Positions 11,346-22,221 of a DNA stretch of 64,000 nucleotides are shown here, piece by piece (position 1 is the stretch's first letter; every line of letters begins with the position of its first letter). A model generated the notes under the pieces. It ran no database searches, was not told the origin of the DNA, and saw nothing but the letters and a program-made list of their open reading frames with translations. The stretch covers positions 105,026,942-105,090,941 of the forward strand of contig CM038044.1 in assembly GCA_021397845.1 (NCBI GenBank), read 5' to 3'. This stretch comes from Areca catechu. Its lineage: Eukaryota > Streptophyta > Magnoliopsida > Arecales > Arecaceae. Position numbers and translations under genes: made by a program.

Positions 11346-11474
11346 GTTGTTCCGTCACCTGTTCAAGGGATGCCTTGTGTCGATCCTTCTACCTGAATTT
11401 GGCCTTTATTCATTTAGGAGATGATCAATGACTGTTTGTGCCGAGGATGGGTGATTTTTCCCCTTATCAAAAAC

Positions 11475-11545
11475 CATTCCCTATATGAAGTATAATGGTA
11501 TGAACAAGCTGAATCTAGTATCTACTCACTGTCATACTCTATGAT
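11475..11545 (-). pseudogene. copia protease N-terminal part
   Basis: Minus strand reads LDSACSYHYTSYREWF, the active-site region of a copia aspartic protease, in which Asp-Ser-Gly has become Asp-Ser-Ala. It is cut off by the solo LTR. Confidence 0.65.
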
Positions 11546-11589
11546 CCCATCTAATACAACTAGTACGTCATCTCCACTATTCTCAGATG

Positions 11590-12387
11590 AATGTGCACCA
11601 CTCTTGCTGGTCAACTCATCCTTGGAAAAGCTCTTCCCCTTCTCATGCTTCAGAAGTGGACAATTCCTCTTCAGATGACCAGGCTGATGACACTTGTAGC
11701 ACTTCCAGCTTTTTTGACTACTTCGAGACTTTGACCTACCCTTTGACTTGCCTTAATCCCTCTTTCTAGGCCTCCCTTGCCTTTCATCTATAACAAGAAC
11801 TTCTAAACTTAAATTTCCTTTACAAAGATTTTCTCGCTGCTCATTCGACCTAAGAACTCCAACCAGTTCTTCGAAGTTTAAGGTCTCTTTCCCATACACC
11901 AGGATTGTTATGAGACCATCATATGATACTGGAAGCGAACACAATAGTAGGAGAGCTGTATCCTCCTCATCTATCTTCACATCAAAGCTAATAACATCTG
12001 AGCACACTTGATTGAATCTCTGGATATGAGCAATCAAGTCTCCCCCCTCAGGCATTCACAAGTTGTACAACTATTTTTTCAATCATAACTTTTTTATCAT
12101 ATTTTTGTCCATATATGTATTCTCCAACTTCTTCCAGAGCCCCTTCATCGTATTTCAGTATTATTTTCAAGTAGAACCTGATCAGCCAAGCATATCCTAA
12201 TCATGCTAAAAGCTATTCCTTTCAATTTCTTCCATTTTTCTAAACTTATCTTCTTGGGCTTTTCTCATACCAACACCTTATAGATGCTATTTTGTACTAA
12301 TAAACCCTTCATCCTTTGCTACCAAAGGTTGAAGTTTCCCTTGCCATTGAACTTTCCAAAGTTTGCCTCAATGCTACTAGATGCCAT
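11590..12387 (-). pseudogene. copia gag (UBN2-type) with CCHC zinc knuckle
   Basis: A start at ATG 12387 gives MASSSIEANFGKFNGKGNF, a common copia gag start, and a stop follows soon after. The open piece 12055-11753 (LIAHIQRFNQVCSDV..., FEELVGVLRSNEQR) matches the UBN2/gag-polypeptide type. A CYKCHQPGHLKRNC knuckle (C-x2-C-x4-H-x4-C) lies at about 11658-11705. Gag would form the particle and bind RNA. Frameshifts near 12060-12150 and stop codons make it non-functional. Confidence 0.75.
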
Positions 12388-12511
12388 CCCAAATAGATTT
12401 TAAGAAAACCAACACCAAACAATCAACATGCTTTAAACAAAAAATCTATTATGTACCTTGCCAACATCCCAGCAAAACTTGGACTTTTCCTCCACTAAAT
12501 CGAACACCGAG

Positions 12512-12523
12512 GCTCTGATACCA
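12512..12523 (-). promoter_or_regulatory. Primer-binding site, initiator tRNA-Met
   Basis: Minus-strand TGGTATCAGAGC, 2 nt from the LTR edge at 12526. Confidence 0.85.
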
Positions 12524-12525
12524 AA

Positions 12526-13574
12526 TGTTAGGGAACACCCCTTGACTTGTGGTATCTTGGAACTAGCCACAAAGGGTTTTAGGGTTTGGAGGACTTTTGA
12601 TACCACAAAGGGTTTGTGGTATCTTGATACTAGATGTTTGGAGGACTTTTGATGGCAAACAAATAGCAAACCACAAGAGAGCCTATATAGAATTTTAGTA
12701 GTCATAGTTTTAGGGTTTGTACCTTTGAAGAAGCCTCTGAGATGCCTTGATCTTGCTTCCATATCTAAATCATCACACAATAAGCCTTCAAACCAGAGAT
12801 CTAGGGTGTGGAAATCTCCTTTTGGGCTTCAGTAATGGGGGTGAGAAGCAAAACAATCTAGCAACAACCAGCAGCAAGCAATCCTTAATTCCTAGGACTC
12901 TTCAAGGTTCTCCAACACACTCAAATCCTTCCAAAGCTCTACCAGATCTAAAACTTATCCTCTTAGGACCTGGAACCAGCATGGAATAAGGTTGAGATCA
13001 CTTGGTTTGACTAGGAATAGGAGAGAAAAAGGGGTGGCACTCCAACTCCTTATGCACTAGGGATTCCTAGTTTAACTAAGAATCCTAGGGCCTAGCTTTT
13101 TCTTCCTCCTTCCATTAGGACATGGTGGCTAGGGTTTTTTCCTTGGTAGGGGGTGGCAACTAGAGAGAGTAACAGAGAGAATATGAGGGAAAAAATGGTT
13201 TCTATTCAGATTGGCTCGAATCAGTCTCATGTACTAAATGTATAAATACAGGGTCAATGTGACCCAACCCAAAAACTTCATCTAGCTAACTTGATGTGAG
13301 ATTATGTTTACCTAAGACCATATATACCCTAATCTTGACTTAATCTCACCTACCTAGGACTTAAATATAGTCCAATACAAGTTAGCCCCTTGAGGCTCAA
13401 GTCCATTGAACCTCAAGGCTCGAAAGGCTGATGCCTTTTACCCTATGGCTCAAACTAGCCCTATAAACCCCATGACCACCTCATGAACTTTGGTCCTTGG
13501 CTTTAACCTGGGTCCCCTGAGCCTTGGGAGCACCACACCAGGTCCTATAGTCCTACCCTTAAGTGATTTTAGCA
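12526..13574 (-). repeat. 5' LTR of the copia element
   Basis: Begins TGTTAGGGAACACC next to the primer site. The far edge, ...GATTTTAGCA at about 13574, is inferred because Tat integrase-like reading starts just beyond it. No second LTR is in the window, so the outer border is approximate. Short ORFs inside are chance. Confidence 0.6.
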
Positions 13575-13720
13575 AACTCCTTCATGAAGTTTGCTTCAAA
13601 TGGATGCAAGCAATTAGCAGAGGCAGGGAGAATGACTGGTTATACAATTTGTTATCAAACATCACATAGTGGGGTGCCTGATGCCTTATCTTCTAAGCTT
13701 TCTTCTGACTTAATGGTAGC
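13575..13720 (-). pseudogene. Tat integrase N-terminus (fragment)
   Basis: Minus strand reads DNKLYNQSFSLPLL, the conserved segment before the integrase zinc finger of Tat elements, then is cut by the copia LTR. Confidence 0.55.
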
Positions 13721-13899
13721 TCACCTTGCTAGAGATATTTAAGGGAGGATCAATCTAGCTTGGTTCTTCATCAATCTATTGGACATGTCGAGGTTCCTCA
13801 AGGCTCGACTTATTCAGCATTTCAAAGTATATATTCTTCTGAAGATTGGATGGTAAGGATGCTGCTAGTTTTGACAATGCATCAGCCTTGACATTTTTT

Positions 13900-15700
13900 T
13901 CTCTAGGTACTTGCTGAATATCAAAGCACAAAAATGATGAAGTTAAATCTTTCACTTTGCTAAGGTACTTCTTTATGTTCTCTTCTCGAGCCTTATATTC
14001 TCCTTGACTTGTCCAACCACTAGCTTGGAGTTGCTGAAGATAGTGAAGTGCTAGACTTCAACTTCTTTTACAAGCTTTAGAATGATAATTAATGCTTTAA
14101 GATTTGCTCCGTTGTTGGTAGCTAGAAACTCAAAATGCAGAGCATATTCAGCAACATTTTCTTTAGGGCTCGGCAGTATAAGTCCCGCTCTAGACTTAAA
14201 AGAATTTGATGAGCCATCTGTATACAAGGTCCACTGCTCCCCTAGATTAGCTCGAGAACTTGTCCCCTCAATCTATACATTTTCCTCCTCTGATATGGTA
14301 CACTCAAGAATGAAGTTAGCAAGCACTTAGACTTTGATCAAGGGTCTCGAATGAAACCTGCATTGAACTCAAAGAGCTTGAAAGCCCATTTGGCTATTCT
14401 CCTGAGGTATCTGGTCTATGGAGGACCATCTTCATTGGTTGATCAGTGAGGTGGTAATACTATGGGCCTAAAAGTAGGGCCAAAGTTTTTTGGTAGATAT
14501 AATGAGAGTGAAAATTTTTTTTTTCCAATCTTGTATATTTTGTTCTGCATCATGGAGGACCCTGCTTATATAATAAACTGCTTTTATAATAAATTGGCTT
14601 CCAAATCTTTCCTTTCTCTTGGATAAGCACTATGCTTATTACTATCAAGGATACAACATGATAGAGAAAATGCTCCTCACCTTATTCAGGCTTGCTCAAT
14701 AATAGGTTGGACTTTAGATACTTTTTCAACTCTTCGAATGCCTTATGGCCTTCTATAGTCCACTAGAAGTCCTTTAGCTACTTAAGTGTCTTGAAGAATA
14801 GAAGACACTTAGACACCTTTCTATCGATCTAGATAGAAAGTGATTGAGGGCTACTACTTTTCGGTAAGGCATTGCACTTCTTTGATAGATCTTGGAGGGG
14901 TCATCTCTTGGACCGTCTAAATCTTTTCTAGGTTGGCCTTAATACCTCTGCATAAGACCATGAAGCCAAGGAACTTACCGGATGTCACCCCAAACATATA
15001 CTTTATAGGATTCATCTTCATTTTGTACTAGCGTAGTGTGTTGAAGGCTTCCTGGAGGTAAACAATATGGTCACAAGTCAATCAGCTTTTAACCAGCATA
15101 TTATCCACATATACCTCCATGTTCTAGTCGATTTGATCCTTCAAGATCCTATTCACTAGCCATTGATAAGTGGCTCTTGCATTTTTAAGCTCAAAGGGTA
15201 TGACCCTATAATAGAAGAGCCCATGATCAGTGATAAAGGCAGTCTTCTCATCTTCAGGTGTATTTGTATTTGATTATAACTAGAGAAGACATCTATGAAG
15301 GTATGGAGTTCATGATCGGAGGTGGTATCAATCAATTGGTCAATCTGAGGCAAAGGATAGCTATCCTTTAGATAGGCTTTATTTAGGTCAATAAAATCTA
15401 TGCACATGCACTACTTTCTATTCGCTTTCTTCATAAGTACCATGTTTGCTAGCCAGCCAGGGTACATCACCTCCTGGATGAAGTCAACTTTGACTAGCTT
15501 GTCTACCTCCTCAGCAATGGCTTTATGATGCTTTAGGATAAGCTCTTCTTCTTCTACTTTGCCAGGTGGTAGGTGGGATCAATGTTTATCCAGTGTGCCA
15601 TCATGTCCAGATTTATGCCTTGCATATCAGTAATGGATTGGGCAAATATGTCAGTATTTTTTTATAAAAAAGTGGTTAGCTAATTCTTGGTTACCTTATC
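13900..15700 (-). pseudogene. Tat reverse transcriptase and RNase H
   Basis: Minus strand: MCIDFIDLNKAYLKDSYPLP (15407 downwards) with FIDVFSSYNQIQI is the RT palm start. A frameshift follows at ~15230. RNase H is seen near 14200-14050 (EYALHFEFLATNN, then IFSNSKLVVGQV). The enzyme pair would copy element RNA into DNA and remove the template. At least several frameshifts and stops are present, and the YxDD region is not in an open frame. Confidence 0.7.
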
Positions 15701-16049
15701 TAGGGCCGAGCCTATCCAAATCATTAGGCTGGGGTCCTCCTTGGACAAGGGTATCTCTAGAAGATCTCCTAGTGGCTCGCCATGCTTCTCGACTTGCTTG
15801 TCCCACATCCAACCCTATGGAAAATGGGTCAGACTATACTTTTACCTGAACCTTGGCATTATGGCATTGCTGCACCATGGCTTGATTTCCTCTAATTTGC
15901 CTGCTTCCATTCCTTGTTGGGAACTTCACTAATAGATGTTACATGGAGACCATAGCATCGAGGGAATATAGACTAGTCCATCTGAGAATTGCATTGTAAG
16001 CTGTTGAAATTTTGACAATCAAGAAATCTAGCTAGAAAATAACTCACTA

Positions 16050-16270
16050 GGGTGAGGTGTTGGCCTTAATAGGTAGTGCGATTACTCCTTCTATAGGTAT
16101 TAGTTCACCAGAGAAGCCTTATATGAGGGTGCCATACTTCACTAGGTGGTCCGTAGTAAGATTCATTCGAGAGTAGGTAGAAAAGTACAAAACATCAATC
16201 TATACTTCCACTATCAATTAAGATACGGTGTACATCATTGCCATTAATATTTAAAGTTACAACCATTGCA
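16050..16270 (-). pseudogene. Tat aspartic protease
   Basis: Minus strand: VTLNINGNDVHRILIDSGS near 16265-16206 is a retropepsin start with an intact Asp-Ser-Gly; the downstream reading MNLTTDHL...GFSGELIPIEG is typical of Tat protease. The frame breaks just after the active site. Confidence 0.7.
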
Positions 16271-16699
16271 TTTGAGTGTGGATACTAAACACCAGCCATG
16301 CCATTTTTAGAGAAGGTGATGGTTTGCTTGACCTTCTGCCTTTTTGTTGCCCCTTGAATGCTTTGCTGGCTCCTTCCAGGCTTTGGACAATATGTTTATG
16401 ACACCTCTAGGGTGTTAATCTTCCTTAGCCTACCCCATAGCTGGTTGCACTGGAGCTTGACGGGGCTCTGAAGGTGATAATGATTGGGGTCTTGGAGGTG
16501 ACCGACATGGAGGTGCCCTTCTTCAGAGGAATTGATCAAGCCTTCCCTCCTAGTTGAATTGATTGATCTCACCTTGTAGTTGAATGCAGCCCTCCGTATG
16601 ATGCCCATGGTCACAATGATAGAGGCAATATTTATTAGGATTATGACATTTAGGCGGGCGCACATCTTCCTCACTAGTAGTAGCTACACTCTCACCTCC

Positions 16700-18008
16700 A
16701 TCAATTTTGCTCTCGAGGTGCATTTAGAGGTGTATAATTGGCAAAATGCCTTAGTGATGGGCTGTCACATCTCCTGGGAGGAGACCTATTCCTCTAGTTC
16801 TTGGGTGAAGTCCTGGATCGATGGTGAGGTAGATTAGGGACCTTCGCAAGCCTCTTTGGTTGCCCGCCTAGTGGGAGTTGCTTGCTTTGAACTCTTCAAC
16901 TTCTCTTCTGCCATAAAATTAGTGAGAGCTAGGTGTGTATGGTGTTTTTCTTCAACATTGGCATACTTTTTTTCTCGAGTCAGCATCTCTATAAAGTTTT
17001 GTAAGTCTTCTCCAAAGAAAAGAGGAAGGTGTTACTTTGTAGTCTGCTCTTCAGAGCCAACATGGCTATGAGTGATCTAGATTATACACCTCTAAAGTAG
17101 CTGCATTGAAATGACTAAGGTATGCATGGAGAGATCCTCTTTCCCTCTATCTTATACTAATAAAATAAGTCAACACCCATCGACATCGTTAGCTGCTGAT
17201 GAAATGGAAGGTAACCAATTGGCTCAGCTCTCTAAAGAAATCAATATAGTCCATGATTGAGACTAGAGAACCAATACCTTGCCATCCTTTTAGGAGTAGA
17301 AGGGAAAGCTCGGTAGAGGATTCCATTAGAAGCTTGGCAAAGTAGCATGAGAGTCCTAAAACTCTTAAGATGATCCAATGGATCCCCCATCCCATCATAG
17401 GTCTCTAGATAGGGGACCTTAAAGTTTGCAAGCATGGGCTCCTACATTATTCAGGCCATGAATGGTGGGTTGATATTGATACCAAGCCCTTCATCTCGGG
17501 TCGAGTCGTGATTCTTCAGTGCCTTGATCTTTTGATTCATTTCTTGGAGATGCTGCTCTATATCAGCATCCCTGGCATTATGAGCCTCCAAGTGCTGAGG
17601 CGGTGACTTCCTGGGAGTGGAGTCTCTCTTAGAGTAAGGAAGGGGCAATTATCTCTGGGCCCGCTGTAGACTTCTGGGCCTACTTTGCAGTGTACAACTC
17701 TCCGACTCCAGATCTTGCAGAGGAGGGTGGCACACTATGGGAGGTGGCCATGACTATTGAGATGCGGTAAAGGGCTATCATTGTGGAGCAGGAGTAGGTG
17801 GTGCTTCCTGCTGAGTGCCATTATTCTATTATACCACTTGAACTACAGCAGTGAGAGTGCACATCTACTGGACCAAATCATTGAACTGGTCTATATATAC
17901 CCTTAAGGTAGGTGGAGGTGGTGGTGCTAGTGGTGATGAAAGTGTGGAAGCCCTGCTATTAGAACATGCTTCAGCATTTCTCATTGATGTAGCATTTTTG
18001 GATGGCAT
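16700..18008 (-). pseudogene. Tat gag remnant
   Basis: A start is plausible at ATG 18008 (MPSKNATSMRNAEA...). Open pieces 17648-17451 and 17435-17241 contain the gag core with MLANFKVPYLETYDGMGDPL and DHLKSF, standard for Tat/Ogre-type gag. Several stops occur. Gag would package the RNA; this copy cannot encode it whole. Confidence 0.7.
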
Positions 18009-18240
18009 CAAGAAAGATTGCTTACTTTACTTTCCAAAAATGAGCCTGGACTAACTTCCTTTAGCACTAATCTATTGATACAAATTTCTGGCTCGAGGTC
18101 GGAGAAGAAGCTTGATTGGCAGGAGTTACTACTAGAGAAACCTGCAAAAAAGTCTACAGCTATGGTTGGCTCCAACAAGGACTCTCCGATGCTCAAGTCA
18201 AAGATCTAGAATAGATAGGAAGTAGTGAGTGGAAAGAAAA

Positions 18241-19007
18241 TTACTTACTTGGATCCTCTGGGCTCTAGCTATTTGTAGCAAACGACTGATAAACTATATG
18301 ATTCCAAGAATATCAGGCTCTTAGTCATGCTGTCACAGGCACGTGATTTAGTCCTGATCCATTCCCATGTAGGGAGGAATCAGTTGCTATTGATCTTATA
18401 TATATAGAGTGGCTATTTTAGCATGCTGGGTGACAGGCCATTTGAAATTGTGAGAACTGGTCATGTGATAGAGTGTGTTAAAGAAGAGAGGTTGGCAAGT
18501 GGTAGTGACTAAGTGAAGGGATGCTTCGGTGCTAAGTGTAGCATGTCTAAAGATATATCCGAGGCATTAGAAATATCTTTGTAATAGGTATCATCGGGCT
18601 TAAACCACCAGGGATAGCTAATACTTGCTAGCTTAAGCATAGAATTAAGCACATTATCTCTAGTTTAGTCAAATCATTAGGGATAGCTATCCCAACACAA
18701 AATAATATGTGATTGGCATTTATTCCAAGCTTGGGCAAGAATAAACCCCATTTATATGGTTTCAAATCTGACTTATAGTAGTGCTCGTATGGTAGAACAA
18801 ACAAAAATCTAATATTATAAAACAAATTCTCTAGTCACCATCCATCTATTCTCAATTTTCAATAACCATGAAACAAGCCATTCTCCTTATAGAAGGAGTT
18901 GCTTGTACCTTCTTTGGCCTAGAAGATGGTCCCTGTTTAGCACTTAACTACACTACCAAAATATCTCTTGGTCAAGATCCTCCAACACTTGCTATTGCTA
19001 AATCCTC
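18241..19007. other. Unassigned sequence between the Tat gag and element A
   Basis: Probably the Tat leader plus the left flank of element A's target. There is a TATATATA stretch near 18398. No repeat partner or protein domain is recognised, and the ORFs 18628-18825 (-) and 18868-19065 (+) show no known family. The last bases, CTCCT (19008-19012), are element A's target site. Confidence 0.4.
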
Positions 19008-19012
19008 CTCCT

Positions 19013-19805
19013 TGATGCGGGATGATCCTAAGATTTCTAAATATGCAGGAAAAATAGTAAATTAATTTTTTTTATATTTTTTTATAATTTTGATTTATAG
19101 GCTAAATTCTTAAAATCAAGTAAAGACTGGCAGGAATAGTAGCAATGCAAAGAATCATCATAATCGCAGGCATACTCATACAAAATAATAAAAGCCAGGA
19201 CCCGAGAATTGAGAAATTCCTGGATTAGGATAGCTAACCTTCAATCAAAATAGAAATTAAGAGTGGAAAGATTTGTACCAGGCATAGATTGAAGAACTTG
19301 TTGATGAAGGGGTCACACAGCTCTCAGATTGATGCTCGGAAGATGAAGCCTTCAGTTCCTTGGATGTGAGGGCTATGTTGGGTGGTCCTGGAGGCAAAGG
19401 GGGCCTCCTCTGGGAGGGTGAAAATACCTTGGGGATCCTGCAAGCATTAGAGGTTAGCAAGGAAACAAGTAAACAAAAGAAAGAAACAAGGATTGAAAGA
19501 AGGGAAAGAATCAGGGCTTAGAGTTGCTGGCGACTTGGAGAAGATGATTGCTCTGGACTTTAGGCAGCAATGGTGTCTTCTCCTTGGACTTTGAAGAAGG
19601 TGGCTAGGGCATGGGAGAATGCTACGGATGGTGGTCGGCCAACATAAGAACAAGAACCCAAAGTAACCCAAAAACCAAAGAACACAATCTTGAAAAATTT
19701 CAGTAAAGTTTTAATTCATAAGAAGTTCTCTCTTATAAGAGGAAGAGGGGTGGGGTATTTATAGAGTTCCCATGCCCTCTCCTTGTTAGGATTTCAGTCC
19801 TCTCC
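19013..19805 (-). repeat. 3' LTR of element A, left fragment
   Basis: Starts TGATGCGGGATGATCC and aligns with 33887-34679. It ends in ...CCTCTCC where LTR B1 begins. About 530 bp of the LTR, corresponding to roughly 34680-35212, is missing between this fragment and the right fragment. Confidence 0.9.
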
Positions 19806-21428
19806 TGATGCAGAACAAATAAAGGAATGCGATGCGGAAGTAAATTAAGATTAACTAATTTTTTTGTTGTTTTTATATGTTTGTAGAAGTTGGCTTCAAA
19901 TCAAAGAAAAGTTAACCTAACATTGAAAGATACTAATATGATAATTGAAAGCACAATTTTAAGGAAACTAAATTATCAGAGTAGTTCAGAAGCAACGGAT
20001 CGCTGGGGGTTGAGAAACTCCCAGACCTAGGGTTTCACTCCGAACTTTCAACAGAACAGAAATAAAGAGAAGAGATGGTTTACCTAACCAGACAATGATC
20101 TTCACAGATTTTGGTGGAAGAACTCTCCCGAGCAGATTGTTGGATCCTCGGATTCAGATTTCTTCGCAATGGATCCTCCAGTACTGGTCCTTTGGCGGGT
20201 TGGCTTCTCCTGAACTCAAGATCTGGAAGAGAAGAAAAACAATTGATGGAATCAGAGAGTCAAGGGAAGAATTTACCAGGTTGATGAACTTGAAGATTGA
20301 AATTGCTGAAAACTGGATTCTCCTGGAAGCTGATGTGATTTTCCTTGGAACTTGCTCTGGATCTGAAGTAGCCAGACTGGATTTGGATGAAGGTGGATGG
20401 CCTGGACTTGTAGAGAGAGAGAGGCCGTGGGAGATGGATGGATCTAGGGTTTGATGGATTGAAAATAATGAAGGGTGGCTAGGGTTTTGGGATTTCAAGT
20501 GGCTAACCTAGGGTTTTGGATAAAGACGGAGATCTCTCACCTCCTCAAGGCTCCAATGGAACCCGGATTACCCCCTCACGGAGCTCAACACTTAGAATAG
20601 TGTGGAAGAAGAGAAACCTAGGTTACTCAACACAAGAGAATAGCAAAAATAATTTTTCTTCATTGATTTTCAAAGTTACAAAGAGAGGTCTATTATATAG
20701 ACCTAAAATTTTCTTCTAGCTTGTACAAATTCCCATGTGGGACTAAACTCTTCCAACCTCTAGATTAGGTAGAAAACCCCCTCTCTTGGTCGACCAAGAC
20801 TTCAAAAAAAATTGGGACGGCCATAAAGGAATTTTTTTTTGGAATTTTTATGGCGCCTCCTTTGGAGTTGGATTTGGATTTGGAGTCCTCCTCTTCTTAT
20901 GGCATTTCTTCTTTTCTTCCACTCCAAGTTAAGCTCTTTGATTTTGATTTGAACTTCAATTGGATGTCCTTCTTTGATTTCTTCTCCAAGAGAAGTTTTC
21001 TTCCTTCTTTGCTTAGGTAAAATAGGCAGGTATGGGCGCCTCCTTTAAATTAGCTTCCAATTTGATTTTTTCTTCTTTGGGTGTGGAGACCATGACACTG
21101 GGATGCCTCTGTGGCGCCTCCTAGACTCTGGCGTGTGCTCGGAGTGTGGCTGGGCGTGTGGCTTGGAGTGTGGCCTCCACTTGCTTGAACCTTGATTTGA
21201 TTGGAAGACAAATGTGGCACCATTTTGGACCAAATTGAAACCACATCGGGACTTGCACCGAGTCAACATGACTCAACAAAATTTAAATGGTGACTCAAGA
21301 AATAAATAAAAATAAATAAACTGGTTGACCAGGTCAACCTTTATTACAAACCCTAATTTCTCGGGCAATGTCAATCAGAGATCCAGATGGAGCTCTGAAG
21401 TCTTCTTCTGAGTCTGGTGCCCGCACCA
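19806..21428 (-). repeat. LTR B1
   Basis: 1623 bp. Plus-strand start TGATGCAGAAC; end TGGTGCCCGCACCA, a near-perfect palindrome (6-bp arms, 2-bp centre). Short ORFs in it (for example 20095-20454) also occur in B2 but have no recognisable domain. Confidence 0.9.
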
Positions 21429-22218
21429 ATTGTACCTGGGTCATAATTCTCATGAAGGTACTAGGGGCATTGGACAACCCAAAAGGCATAACAACCCATT
21501 CATAAAGACCATCCTTAGTTTTGAAAGCAGTTTTCCATTCATCCCCGGGTCTAATCCTAACCTGATGATAGCCGCTTTTGAGATCAATCTTAGAAAAAAC
21601 CATTGCACCAGCCATCATATCAAGCATGTCATCTAGTCTAGGGATGGGAAACCTATATTTGATTGTAATTTTATTGATGGCACGACTGTCAACACACATC
21701 CTCCACGTGCCATCTTTCTTTGGGGTTAGTAAGGCTGGGACTGCACAAGGGCTAAGACTTTCTCTAATAAACCCCTTTCTCAATAATTCTCCAACCTGCT
21801 TTTGCAGTTCTTCATGCTCAGATGGATTCATCCTGTAATGGGGCAAGTTGGGCAAAGTCGCTCCTGGGATTAGATCTATGGCATGCTGGATATCCCTAAG
21901 AGGTGGAAGGTGGTCTGGCAAATCCTCGGGAAAGACATCCTCAAATTCTTTTAACATAGGTTTAACTTCTTGAGGAGGCTCTGAGGGTTCCGAAGTTCTA
22001 AGTTCCTTAGCAGTCAACATCCAGATGGGTGAACCACTATGAATTTCTTGTTCTAGATCCTTAGCACTGATTAGGTTCACTCCAGTTTTCATCTCCTTAA
22101 CCTTACCGGCTCCTTTAGTTACCTTGTCCTTAGGGGGAACTGAATGGATCGTAATCTTCTTCCCATTGAAACTAAAGACACAGGTATTGGATTTTCCTAA
22201 GAGGGTGGCATCATGATC
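21429..22218 (-). pseudogene. Chromovirus B reverse transcriptase, truncated, copy 1
   Basis: Minus-strand, same frame as gag-protease but separated from it by a TAA at 22219-22221. It contains the linker, the FEDVFPEDLPDHLPPLRDI block, RESLSPCAVPALLTPKKDGT and MVFSKIDLKSGYHQVRIRPG (first palm Asp), then PFGLSNAPSTFMRIMTQV. There it stops and reading continues straight into the LTR. The catalytic YxDD box, the rest of RT, RNase H, integrase, chromodomain and polypurine tract are absent. The sequence is of chromovirus type (Reina/Galadriel/CRM-like). It cannot polymerise DNA. Confidence 0.9.
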
Positions 22219-22221
22219 TTA

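Larger units (their letters stand above)
10186..11469 (-). mobile_element. Solo LTR inserted in the copia protease
   Basis: 1284 bp. On the minus strand it begins TGATAAGGGG and ends GCTAAATA (CA mutated to TA). Flanks CAAAC (10181-10185) and AAAAC (11470-11474) are a 5-bp target duplication with one mismatch. Removing it rejoins the copia protease reading: DSA...YREWF on one side and DSYVKTNG on the other. It contains two tandem-repeat fields. Probably a gypsy LTR left by LTR-LTR recombination. Confidence 0.7.
8658..13574 (-). mobile_element. Ty1/copia retrotransposon, degenerate, 3' side cut by the Athila element
   Basis: Minus-strand order: 5' LTR (13574 to 12526), initiator-Met primer site, gag from ATG 12387, CCHC knuckle, protease, GAG-pre-integrase, integrase. 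RT, RNase H and the 3' LTR are absent; the sequence stops where the Athila LTR ends at 8657, so they presumably lie left of the window. A solo LTR splits the protease. Many stops and frameshifts occur. Confidence 0.8.
13575..18240 (-). mobile_element. Tat-type Ty3/gypsy gag-pol, degenerate
   Basis: Minus-strand order: gag (18008 to ~16700), protease (~16270-16050), RT (~15700-14450), RNase H (~14350-13900), integrase N-terminus (~13720-13575). The RT block DFIDLNKAYLKDSYPLPQID, the protease block and the RNase H-to-integrase spacing are of the Tat lineage. Integrase stops at the copia LTR, so the copia element probably landed in it. No LTR pair for this element is recognisable here. Stops are frequent throughout. 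Confidence 0.75.

Noticed and set aside
20095..20454. 119-codon ORF repeated at 24995-25354
   Set aside because: Part of LTR B; duplicated only because the LTR is. The antisense frame is also open over the same stretch and no domain is seen.
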